Below are positions 47,301 to 57,100 of a stretch of DNA of 64,000 nt, one piece after another. Origin of the DNA: Macrostomum hystrix (lineage: Eukaryota; Platyhelminthes; Macrostomidae). The translations under genes and the position numbers were made by a program. Where the stretch lies: assembly GCA_950097015.1 (NCBI GenBank), contig CATNEN010000039.1, forward strand, positions 13,982,501-14,046,500, given 5' to 3'. Every line of letters begins with the position of its first letter. Positions within the stretch are counted from its first letter, which is position 1. The notes beneath the pieces were generated by a model that did no database searches, had not been told where the DNA came from, and worked only from the letters and a program-made list of their open reading frames with translations.

Positions 47301-49398
47301 AGTAGTACGGACTATAGAAGCGCTAGTGAGTGTCACTGCACCACTTGCCGCAGCGCAAAGTCTGAGCGCCATAGCGCCAGGCCTAGCAACTCTTATCGCA
47401 GGGCATCACAACGCCTGCCCGTAAACATAGTCACACGAGGCAGAGCGTCACAACGCCTGTCGAGTACCATTCACCCTAATAGTACCACGGGCTGGGAACC
47501 CAACCGTCCCGTAGTCACTACAAATGTAAAAATAAATAGAAATAAAATAAGCCAAGTTGTACAGCCTCAGCTATTGCGTGGTACGTACAAGGCTTGTGCA
47601 CATCTGTTCAGTACGTCGAATAGGCAGAATGCCACAACCAACAAATGTTCTATCCCAGCTGATGCTGCTACCTATTTTACAACTGTATGAACTAAAGCAA
47701 TTATAGATTACTTGTCTAAATCAATGAAAAAATATGTTTCCCTTAACCTGAGATTCAGTCAAAAACCCGAAGCTTTGACATGGAAGAACAATAAAACTGG
47801 ATTGTTTATAAAATATCGCTTTTTAGGTCCGAGCCATAGACAAGAATGGACCAGAATAGGAAATTCTGAGCTTCTTGTGTTGCTGGTGGTTGTCTATGGC
47901 TTTGGGGTTCTATGGCCAAAACTGCCGTTTCAGTCTAGTCATTTGGAATTCTGGGAGCACAAGTCTCATACCACCAAAGATGTAACCCCCACTTGCACTA
48001 GACAATAAGTCTATGGTCAAGTTTTGAATGTCATTTCTTCCAACGGTGCAATAAATGATAAATTTGCACCGCATCGGCACTTATTTGTACGTACAAATGT
48101 GTACCGTGTACCGTCGTCAACAAGCGTCTTTTTTAAGTAATAGATATCGTATTTCTCATTCATACATATACCCTATATTTTATTCCTAGCCTGTGCTAGG
48201 ATGCTTGGAACAAGTGCAAACGTTGCTTAGCATAACCCTCCACATACATGCTGACTGATGATATGGTACTGTACAAGGTACAAGCGTACACTTTGTGTGC
48301 TTTAATATAAAAAATTTATATTAATAATATTATGCAGGGGGCAATTCTGCCCATTTCGCTGACTCCTGAGCACACACGCACACATGTGTGTACATCTGCC
48401 CTGACTTTATAGTCGTCAGGCAGTGTACACTCTTGCTGTGCCTTGGACGTTGGCACTCAAGGGCGATATTACACAAGCTCACAAGCCTCTCTTCGAAACG
48501 AATGAGGCTTCGTCGCGAAATCGAGCTCAAGTACCTTTGCGCGAGATGCAAACGCGTTAAACACTCTGCAACGATTTGCCACTCCTCTTGGAAATTACTC
48601 TCTTAAAAATAAAGTCTGCTTTAAACTAATCAAATCTTTCAGGCTATCATCAACAAAGAAGAATATTTATAGCCCCTTATTTTGTAGATATTTCACCTGC
48701 GCTTCGCTGAGTAGAAAATTCTGACAGAAGTAGAGCGTATCCGAATAGGGGTGCGAATTGTAGCAAATCTCAATCAGCATCACAATCATCCAGCGACGCT
48801 GAATAAGCGCCATCCGGTCAGACAGGTCCAACTGGCTGAAACCAACCAGCTGTTTGGCCCAGTCGACCAGACTGGCCAAGAAGCCGTCGCACGTCAGCGT
48901 CACCGAGCGAATCACCCGCTCTTCCAGCGCCAGCGCTTCAAGGCCAGATAGGTCAATGCTGTACTGCGCGATCTGGGCTACGAGCTCTTCAGTGTTATCG
49001 GCATCGACGCGTACGTTTTCAGCATCGACCTGGCGAGAGCCAGCGGCAGCCGGAGCTATAATGGCAGCCTGATCGTCGCCTAAGCACTCGCCCAGCGATC
49101 TAACTAGCTGCGGTCGCATTCCAACGCGGAGGCATTTGCGAAATCTGCAGTAGCCGCAGGCTCGTGTGCGCTCAGACACCAGGGCACAATGGCGCGCCAT
49201 TCGCATGCAGGCGTAGGCTAGCGAATGCTGCACTGTGCGCTTAAAAAACGATTTGCAAGCGTGGCAAGTGACGGCGCCGTAGTGACAGCCAGCCGGTCTA
49301 TCGCAGCCGCACACGGAGCAAAATGAGGCCGAGTCATTAGTCAGCTCGACTGGCTGCTTGACCGACTCGGGTCGCTTGGGTTCCCGCTGCTTAGGCTG
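41336..49398 (-). CDS. Nuclear receptor, divergent, 5' end not located
   Basis: Exons 49398-48697 and 41734-41336 (phase 0) are seen; one or more upstream exons are missing. The first begins after TTTTCAG and holds a DNA-binding domain with CSVCGC, HYGAVTCHACKSFFKR and CGYCRFRKCLRVGM. P-box residues (CHACKS) resemble NR2-type receptors (CEGCKS). Both fingers have one extra residue compared with the usual C-x2-C-x13-C-x2-C and C-x5-C-x9-C-x2-C spacing. The ligand-binding signature follows (LVDWAKQLVGFSQLDLSDRM, ALIQRRWMIVML). The second exon completes the C-terminal helices (RREKLLLVCVLFLETSCYP). No clear AF-2 helix is visible at the end, so it may be a repressor or ligand-independent. It acts as a DNA-binding transcription factor in the nucleus. 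The subfamily is uncertain. Confidence 0.8.
43036..43042 (+). promoter_or_regulatory. Possible TATA box of the transposase gene
   Basis: TATATAA about 92 bases before the transposase ATG at 43134, inside the 5' part of the P-type element. Position and sequence fit a TATA box; there is no other support. Confidence 0.45.
43134..46262 (+). CDS. P-element-type transposase with THAP domain, one frameshift
   Basis: Exon 1 43134-45069 and exon 2 45351-46262 flank a 281-bp phase-0 intron (GTGAGC...CTCACAG). The N-terminal THAP zinc finger (residues 1 to about 95) shows C5, C10, the ICSLHF C/H pair and an AVPSIF box. A coiled region and the RNase-H-like catalytic region follow, with LMIDEIYV, SVDNAPVN and LFDPVHNIKN carrying the acidic residues. 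The C-terminal part has ERRFGWLRQMSG, typical of P and THAP9 proteins. The reading frame moves from one frame to the next at about 44650-44715, so the total exon length is one base over a multiple of three. The predicted length without the shift is near 948 residues (human THAP9: 903). Either the copy is inactive through one small indel or there is a sequence error. Confidence 0.85.
47527..48337. other. Nuclear receptor intron remainder
   Basis: AT-rich intron sequence beyond the solo LTR with no gene. It has a hairpin-forming inverted repeat, CCATAGACAA (47834-47843) and TTGTCTATGG (47890-47899), of unknown meaning. Confidence 0.4.
48338..48585 (-). mobile_element. tRNA-derived SINE, copy 3
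   Basis: Same family as 6382. GCAATTCTGCCCATTTCGCT starts the tail and the tRNA-like head lies at about 48515-48585 with several changes. It lies about 110 bases beyond the donor of the nuclear receptor exon ending at 48697. Confidence 0.75.
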
Positions 49399-49467
49399 CT
49401 GAAAATTGACGAGATTGATATTTCAGTTAAAATACCAAATTCAAAATCCCTGGTATTCAAAATCCCA

Positions 49468-49728
49468 AGTGAGGAGGCAATTCTGCCCGTATCGCTGACT
49501 CCTGAGCACACACGCACACAGATACCGTACACAGGCACCCGCTCACACAGGTGTGTACATCTGCGTCAGTGTACATTTGCAGTGCTTTCACCGCGCTTTG
49601 AAGGTTGGCCCTCAGGGCATAAATTGCACGACAAGCCCCCAGGCCTTCTCTCTGCAACTGCACCCGAAATGAATGTGGCCTCACCTGCACGGAATCGAGC
49701 TTGGACCTTGGTGCGAGAGGCAAACAAT
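49468..49728 (-). mobile_element. tRNA-derived SINE, copy 4
   Basis: Same family, with GAGGAGGCAATTCTGCCCG at one end and GGAATCGAGC at the tRNA-like end. The A-box part is lost. It lies just upstream of the nuclear receptor DNA-binding exon, in an intron. Confidence 0.75.
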
Positions 49729-49805
49729 AGTTATAATGTTCTTAATATAACAATATAATTATTGTTTATTACCACATAATTTAATTTTTTAAGTTTAAAA
49801 TGCAA

Positions 49806-50035
49806 TAATATTAACGCGCTTTGGGCTCATGATTTTAAAGTAAGGAGTTCGATTCCTGACTCCAACTGGAGTCTTTTAGCAAGACATGGGTACCAGTATT
49901 AGCTGGGGTAATTAAGGTTGGGTGCGGCGCCCCCCAGTCCATGGACTGAACAGAAGTCACAGAACTGAACAACAGCTTAGGCTGTGCTATCGGCTTCACA
50001 TCAGGCTCAATAGGGGCAGGTGTAATAAAATAAAA
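49806..50035 (+). mobile_element. Second SINE-like family, copy A
   Basis: The segment starting GCGCTTTGGGCTCATGATTT, followed by GGAGTTCGATTCCTGACTCC, looks like the anticodon arm and B box of a tRNA (CAT at the anticodon position). It shares the B-box block with 50940-51090. Element length and 3' end are uncertain. Confidence 0.5.
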
Positions 50036-50435
50036 AGTCACTAAACAAACTGCCTGACAAAATATTCGGTTTTTAGTGATCTAAAAAAATCTTAGAGCGC
50101 TTAACATAGCATCTGAGATTAAAATTATGGACCTGAAGACATTCAATATTAGCGTAAAAATAGAATTATAGCTATTATATTTGTTTAGGCGAGCAGATAA
50201 GCTAATTCTGAATAAAGCACATATTAGAGTTTGGGCTACTGGTGCCCAATCAGAGCGGTTCTAAATTATAAAACCACTTCAGATGCAGCTGAAGTGATTA
50301 TGTCAATGGGCATAATAAAAAACAACAAACAACAGGTTTGTATGAATTTTACTGGCTGCCAAATGCACTGAAGATACTTTTGCTGACAAAGAATTCTTAT
50401 TCTTGTAAAAGTATAAACCTTAAAGCTTGTGAAAA

Positions 50436-50775
50436 CTAGCTGTTGTGCTGTAGTGCCGACATCTCGCCGGCAGTCTTTAGCGTTGGAGCTGCAGCCGGGC
50501 TATTGTCAGACTGATTAGAAGCTGGGCCTAGTTCGCAGCAGCTCTGCCGCACGCTGCGAAATTTGGCGCAACAATCAACCAGATTTTGCACTGCCGAGCG
50601 GCACTCCTCAGGATTGTAGTTGTGACCTGAGTTGTTTTATCGTGTTTATTATTAAATCATAAAAAATGTAATAAGTTAACTTAACTTAATCTCAAGCAGT
50701 GTGTACAGATAGGCTTAAATACTTACGCGACAGGCAATCCTGAATTGCGCAGGCAAACTTTTGACAGGGAGCAGC
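50436..50775 (-). CDS. CMC4: CMC4-type twin CX9C mitochondrial protein, first exon not located
   Basis: Exon 50775-50727 encodes AAPCQKFACAIQDCLS and ends in phase 1 at GTAAGT. Exon 50626-50436 continues with RHNYNPEECRSAVQNLVDCC and ends at TAG. Three C-x9-C pairs are present: CQKFACAIQDC, CRSAVQNLVDC and CAKFRSVRQSC. Human CMC4 has the same layout (PCQKQACEIQKCL, then the CC pair in RKCCAQY). Such small proteins are imported into the mitochondrial intermembrane space by the MIA40/ERV1 disulfide relay. A Ser/Ala-rich tail of about 30 residues follows. Only a few N-terminal residues including the Met should be missing; they must lie in a short upstream exon that I could not place. Confidence 0.85.
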
Positions 50776-50939
50776 CTGCAAGGATAAATTAAAAGAAAAA
50801 CACTTTTTGCTGCACTTAAATAGTGTATTTTTTACAGAATCTTTCAGAATTTAAGAGCACACTATTGATAGTTTAAATGTCTTTTAGTTTGAGAATATAA
50901 GAATAAGGACTGGGATCTAAGCCCAGTAGGTTCAAGAAT

Positions 50940-51090
50940 TGGATATTTTACTGAGAGTTCCGGAGTTCGATTCCTGACTCCAATTTTCCTTGAGCATGAT
51001 AGCAGTCAGCTGACAAATGCTGACCTGTGGGCCCTATGACTCAGTCCCCATTGCATTCTGGCTGTAGAATGACCATAGCCATCAAGTGTT
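50940..51090 (+). mobile_element. Second SINE-like family, copy B
   Basis: Shares GGAGTTCGATTCCTGACTCC with 49806-50035, then diverges. It lies upstream of the CMC4 exons. Bases 51091-51978 are AT-rich with nothing else recognised. Confidence 0.45.
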
Positions 51091-51978
51091 GAGCAATCGC
51101 TAGCTCATTATTTTAGTATTGCTAATTAAATATAGCCTAGCCAAATATTTTAAAGTGCTACTTATTTTCAAAGGATAAGTGATTTTAATGCATATTTCTA
51201 GTACCTGTAGCAGGAATGCTTTAAATCTATAATTTTAGCATAAATGAAATTGGTGCAGGTGATTGTTTCTTCAATTGCAAATTTCTTAGATCTTGTAACT
51301 AAAAAACAGCAATCAACATGCCCAGTGTGCCAAGCATAGAGTTTTTTATTCAAGGTCGGAGTGAATTTTTATCTACTAGAGCACCTAATGAAGACTGGTT
51401 AGTTAATTCATATGAGCCTTAAAATTTAATACTGTTGATGCCAAGTAGAACATATACTTCAGTTCAAAAGAAGTGATAGAATAGAGAAGTTACTTATAAT
51501 ATGGATTATAGACACTATGGAATAGTGTGAAGATGTTTATAAAACCATTATTTCATTAGTTCAATATTAGCTAAACTTTATGAAAAATAGCTAAAAATCA
51601 CAAAGTCATAAATATAAAATAAATAGTTTTTGTATGTGAAAATAGCTAAAATGATAAAAAGAAATAAAACTATAGTACGTCTCTTATCTGTGTGAAATAT
51701 AAATATCACAAACTATGAAGTATTAGAATAAGATAAGCAAGTTCATAAGTCTCAATAAAGTGCCTAACAGTGAGAAGTTACATATATTCAAACTGTTTAT
51801 CTTTTAGATGAGTTTGATTGCAGATTTACTGAAATCCTGGTACAAAGAAAAAATCTAAAGATTTAGCAATTTAGTCTGCTTTGCTAAAAAGTAGACTTAC
51901 TTATGCTACTAAGTATGCTAAAAAGTAGACTCGCTAGTTTATCTAAGAGTAATATTTTGAAGAATGGACTAGCTTGAT

Positions 51979-52350
51979 CATACATGCCCAACTTCAAAAT
52001 TTCACCCATCCAGTGTGACTCACTTTTTGTCCAGATTTTCGACTTAGTTCTTCCCGATTGTGACTTATTTCCCCCAATTGTGACTTAGTTCTTCCCGATT
52101 GCAACTTACTTCCTCCCAATTGCAACCTAATTTTCAATTTGTGTATGAATTTTCTTGCCTTTTTCTCTTTTCTTCTCTTTCCTCTTTCCTCTTTCCCCCT
52201 CTCTTTTTTTCTCCCTCTTTTCTTTTCTCTTTCTCTTCCTCTTCTTTCTTTCTTCCCCCAATTTTAGTTTTTTGCCTTTTCGATTTTGCGACTTACCTTG
52301 GCAGGCAGCCTTTTCACCTGTCCAGTTTGGACGGGTGTTGGGCATGTATG
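51979..52350. mobile_element. MITE, 372 bp, 8-bp target duplication
   Basis: Terminal inverted repeats are CATACATGCCCAAC (51979-51992) and GTTGGGCATGTATG (52337-52350). It is flanked by identical AGCTTGAT copies (51971-51978 and 52351-52358). The interior has short repeats of TTGTGACTTAGTTCTTCCCG and a pyrimidine-rich tract (52157-52260). An 8-bp duplication fits hAT or P-type transposition; the duplication does not fit the hAT nTnnnnAn pattern well, and the CA ends suit P elements. It has no coding capacity. Confidence 0.88.
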
Positions 52351-52358
52351 AGCTTGAT

Positions 52359-53500
52359 TACAATAAACAATAAATTCCACAGACTCTTTAGTATATTAGA
52401 AGGTAACACTTATAGTTTCAAGAAAACAAATGAATTTCTAATCAAAATTCAGTTTTTTCTACCATTCCGACCAGAAAAGTATCTATCCATATAAATAAAA
52501 GAATAGCAATAGTCTAAATTCATTTCACTTAAGGAACAAATTGTATCGCTTTGCTTCACCGATAAAATAAAAGGTCACGTCCGACTTAAAATTTCAAAAA
52601 AAGACTAGGTAAAAACAGCGAAATGCCAGTCGTGATAAAGATTTCGGATTGCTAACGTAATGTAAACAGTTTATCTAGATACAATAAAACAGAAAAATAT
52701 TCAACTGTCATTTCAGTTTATAACGCCGTGCTTTAAAAGTCAAGCAGCAGTTCTATTCTATGATAGTTCTTAGAAATAAAATATGTTGGAGACAAGAATT
52801 CAAACTTGCGCGAAAAATGTTTTCGCTAAATATTTTAACAATTGAACTATAGCAAAGTTATAAGAAATTTCGAGATTCTAGCATACGAACGCCAGCGAAG
52901 CAGTCCGAAAGAAAACTTTCACTTCTTATGAATTTTATTACTCTGTGTTTAATCTTACTACATACGAGCTACATGTACCACTACCGCTTAATTCTTGGCA
53001 GAAATTTATTAAAGGCAGATTTTCACGGAAAATGCAGTAGCGAGATAGAAACTTTTCACGTATTTTTCACATTAAAATGTTGTTCTTGTTTATTTTGGAT
53101 GCAGATCTAACGCTGCTTTTAATATGTCTAGCGAAATGTGTTGCTTTAATTCGAATTTTAAAAGCTTCATTTATGAAAAATTTATATTCATTCTATTTTC
53201 GTTTATTTATCATTTATCTTTCTAAATCTCCTAATAATCCTAGAAATTTGTTAAAAAGTTTTTTATTAAAGCATAAAAAACAAACAACACATTTATAAAC
53301 AAAGCAACGAATTTACTGCGTTAGTTAAGCATTTTTAACGCTACTTTGGTACTGATTTGATGAAACTCAAATTGGCAAGCCAACGCGTAGATAAATGGCA
53401 TATGTGAATGTACAATTGGCAATTACACGAGCGGCAAGGACACAGAGTTAACCGATGGGATTACAGAACAAATGGGTGGGAACAGATCGGATCGCGGATC
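52359..53500. other. AT-rich spacer, no gene seen
   Basis: AT-rich sequence with short open frames of low-complexity hydrophobic content and no conserved motif. It may contain the CMC4 first exon and promoter, which I could not identify. Confidence 0.4.
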
Positions 53501-53501
53501 C

Positions 53502-53504
53502 CTG

Positions 53505-53574
<70 letters not shown>
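53502..53574. repeat. (CAGA)n microsatellite
   Basis: About 17 perfect CAGA units followed by a short imperfect end (GATAGACAG). Confidence 0.95.
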
Positions 53575-53575
<1 letters not shown>

Positions 53576-53793
53576 GATAGACAGCGAGGCAGGTAATCTT
53601 ACTGTGCGCGATGGAACACAAGGAACGCAACAGGAGGGCAAGGCAAACTATTCAATAAATAAGCTTTGAGTAGATTAAAGTTCAGAGTGGACTAAATTTT
53701 TTATTTATATACTAAAATATACACTATCCCATACGACACCCAAAATGACACTGAGACGTAAGAGTCAAAGTGACGTCTAGAGCAAAAATATTT

Positions 53794-53799
53794 TTTATT
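53794..53799 (-). promoter_or_regulatory. Candidate polyadenylation signal of the MPPED gene
   Basis: AATAAA on the minus strand (plus TTTATT), immediately beyond the minisatellite that follows the MPPED stop codon. If used, the array forms almost the entire 3' UTR. Confidence 0.45.
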
Positions 53800-53800
53800 C

Positions 53801-54126
53801 AATTAGACTAGTCCTAGATTCAATTAGACTAAGTCCTAGATTCAATTAGACTAGTCCTAGATTCAATTAGACTAGTCCTAGATTCAATTAGACTAGTCCT
53901 AGATTCAATTAGACTAGTCCTAGATTCAATTAGACTAAGTCCTAGATTCAATTAGACTAGTCCTAGATTCAATTAGACTAGTCCTAGATTCAATTAGACT
54001 AGTCCTAGATTCAATTAGACTAGTCCTAGATTCAATTAGACTAGTCCTAGATTCAATTAGACTAGTCCTAGATTCAATTAGACTAGTCCTAGATTCAATT
54101 AGACTAGTCATAGATTCAATTAGACT
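53801..54126. repeat. 21-bp minisatellite abutting a stop codon
   Basis: About 15 copies of a 21-bp unit, consensus AGACTAGTCCTAGATTCAAT plus T; two units carry an extra A (ACTAAGTCC). The array reaches to within a few bases of the MPPED stop codon at 54130-54128 and so lies in its 3' UTR. Confidence 0.95.
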
Positions 54127-54127
54127 G

Positions 54128-57100
54128 TTAGAAGCCTGGCCTGGTCCTGGACAGCTCGGTGATTCTCGGCGCGCTTTCGTCGGCGTAGAAATCGAAGACC
54201 CCGCGGCGGCAGGCCTGCCCGTTGCCAGCATGGCCGTTGGAGAATATCACATTGTCCTTGAATTTCACGCAGTTCTCCGCTGAACCTGTCTGATGACCCG
54301 GGGAGCAGCGGCTGCCTCGACGGAGTCGCCTGCCGTATAGAAACAGCTTTGGCCTGCGGGCGAGGTGGTGACCTGGCTCTGAAGACTGCTTCTTCTAAGA
54401 AATCATCTTTATCTTCCCCCCTCCTATCCTCCTTCGTCCTTCCTATCTGCACTCAAATCCCAAAATCCCAAGATTTTTATGTGTACTCCGATCCCAAATT
54501 CTAAAGATTCCCATCTTCACAAAAATCCCTAAATACCACAATTCCCACCTGTACTCGAATCCGAAATCCCAAGATTCACATCGGTTATCGAATCCCAAAT
54601 CCCAAGATCCCCATCTTCAAAAAATCCCCAAATCCCAAGATTCCAATCATAAAATAATCCCCAAATCCCAAGATTCCCATCTTCACAAAATGCCCATGCC
54701 CAAATCCCAAGATTCCCATCTTCACGAAATGCCCAAATCCCAAGATTCCCATCTTCTCAAAATCCCCAAATCCCAAGATTCTCATCTTCAAAAAATTTCC
54801 AAATCCCAAGATTTCCATCTTAAAATAATTCCCAAATCCCAAGATTCCAATCATAAAATAATCCCCAAATTCCAAGATTACCATCTTCACAAAATCCCCA
54901 AATTTCAAGATTCCCATCTTCACAAAATCCCCAAATCCCAAGATTCCCATCTTCACAAAATCCCAAAATCCCAAGATTCCCATCTTCACAAAATCCCCAA
55001 ATCCCAAGATTCCAATCATAAAATAATCCCCAAATCCTAAGATTCCAATCATAAAATAGTCCCCAAATCCCAAGATTCCAATCATAAAATAATCCCCAAA
55101 TCCCAAGATTCCCATCTATACACGAATACCCAATTCTCAAATTTGAAACGCGATTCCAACATTAAAAATCCCAAATCCCACTTTCTCCTGATTTTCTAGA
55201 CTTCCTCACCTGAGCCGGCTAACCAGATCTTCGTACAATGAGCTGGCTGGCAGTGAGTGACAGACGAGCACATCCGCAGAGTCCGGCACATTGTGCCAGG
55301 CCCTTCGAGCCTCAGCCGCGGAGCTAAGGCGGCCGATACCCAAGCGACCGGCTCGGGAACCGCGAGCCACGCCGTGGAATCTGACGCCCTCGATAACGCA
55401 GCCGCTGTCGCGAAGATAAATGCAATCAGGAAGCAGCGCCTGCGACAAGGAGGAGAATCCGGGATTGGGATTTTAGGATTCTGGGATTCACATTCTCTTA
55501 ATTTGACAAAATATTATTCAGATTCTCTCAGTTAGGGAATGTGGGATTCTGATACTTTTAATTTGGGATTCTGGGATTCTGATTCTTTCAGTTTGGGAAT
55601 CTGGGATTTAGATTCTTTCAATTTAGGAATCTGGGATTCTTATTCTTTCAATTTGGGAATCTGGGATTCAGATTCTTTCAATTTGGGAATCTGGTATTCA
55701 GATTCTTTTAATTTGGGAATCTGGGATGCTGATTCTTTCAGTTTGGGAATCTGGGATTCTTATTCCTTCAATTTGGGAATCTGGGATTCAGATTCTTTCA
55801 GTTTGGGAATCTGGGATTCAGATTCTTTCAGTTTGGGAATCTGGGATTCAGATTCTTTTAATTTGGGAATCTGGGATTCTGATTCTTTCAGTTTGGGAAT
55901 CTGGGATTCTGATTCTTTCAGTTTGGGAATCTGGGATTCAGATTCTTTCAATTTGGGAATCTGGGATTCAGATTCTTTCAGTTTGGGAATCTGGGATTCA
56001 GATTCTTTCAGTTTGGGAATCTGGGATTTAGATTCTTTCAATTTGGGAATCTAGGATTCTTATTCTTTCAGTTTGGGAATCTGGGATTTAGATTCTTTCA
56101 ATTTGGGAATCTGGGATTCTGATTCTTTCAGTTTGGGAATCCGGGATTCTTATTCTTTCAATTTGGGAATCTGGGATTCTTATTCTTTCAGTTTGGGAAT
56201 CTGGGATTCTTATTCTTTCAGTTTGGGAATCTGGGATTCAGATTCTTTCAGTTTGGGAATCTGGGATTCAGATTCTTTTAATTTGGGAATCTGGGATTCT
56301 GATTCTTTCAGTTTGGGAATCTGGGATTCTGATTCTTTCAGTTTGGGAATCTGGGATTCAGATTCTTTCAATTTGGGAATCTGGGATTCAGATTCTTTCA
56401 GTTTGGGAATCTGGGATTCAGATTCTTTCAGTTTGGGAATCTGGGATTTAGATTCTTTCAATTTGGGAATCTAGGATTCTTATTCTTTCAGTTTGGGAAT
56501 CTGGGATTTAGATTCTTTCAATTTGGGAATCTGGGATTCTGATTCTTTCAGTTTGGGAATCCGGGATTCTTATTCTTTCAATTTGGGAATCTGGGATTCT
56601 TATTCTTTCAGTTTGGGAATCTGGGATTCAGATTCTTTTAATTTGGGAATCTGGGATTCTGACTCATTTCAGTTTGGGAATCTGGGATTCAGATTCTTTC
56701 AGTTTGGGAATCTGGGATTCTTATTCTTTTAATTTGGGAATCTGGGATTCAGATTCTTTCAGTTTGGGAATCTGGGATTCAGATTCTTTCAGTTTGGGAA
56801 TCTGGGATTCAGATTCTTTCAGTTTGGGAATCTGGGATTCAGATTCTTTCAGTTTGGGAATCTGGGATTCAGATTCTTTTAATTTGGGATTCTGGGATTC
56901 AGATTCTTTCAGTTTGGGAATCTGGGATTCAGATTCTTTCAATTTGGGAATCTGGGATTCAGATTCTTTCAGTTTGGGAATCTGGGATTCAGATTCTTTC
57001 AGTTTGGGAATCTGGGATTCAGATTCTTTCAATTTGGGAATCTGGTATTCAGATTCTTTTAATTTGGGAATCTGGGATTCTGATTCTTTCAGTTTGGGAA

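Larger units (their letters stand above)
41957..47522. mobile_element. Solo LTR, interrupted by a P-type transposon
   Basis: The interval starts TGTAGTG and ends CACTACA, exact 7-bp inverted termini of the TG...CA type. It is flanked by AATG on both sides (41953-41956 and 47523-47526), a 4-bp target duplication. Removing the P-type element leaves about 970 bp. The left part has CCAAT-like boxes (ATTGGCT near 42113 and 42186) and a TTATTTAT stretch at 42245-42252 close to the insertion point, as expected of an LTR promoter. No internal retroviral-type coding region is present. The family is unknown. Confidence 0.7.

Noticed and set aside
47250-47690. 146-codon frame
   Set aside because: It lies largely in the right part of the solo LTR and shows no known domain.
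52127-52494. 131-codon Phe/Ser-rich frame and its Lys/Glu-rich antisense
   Set aside because: Comes from a pyrimidine-rich tract inside a MITE.
53408-53669. TDRQ/SVCL repeat frames on both strands
   Set aside because: CAGA microsatellite.
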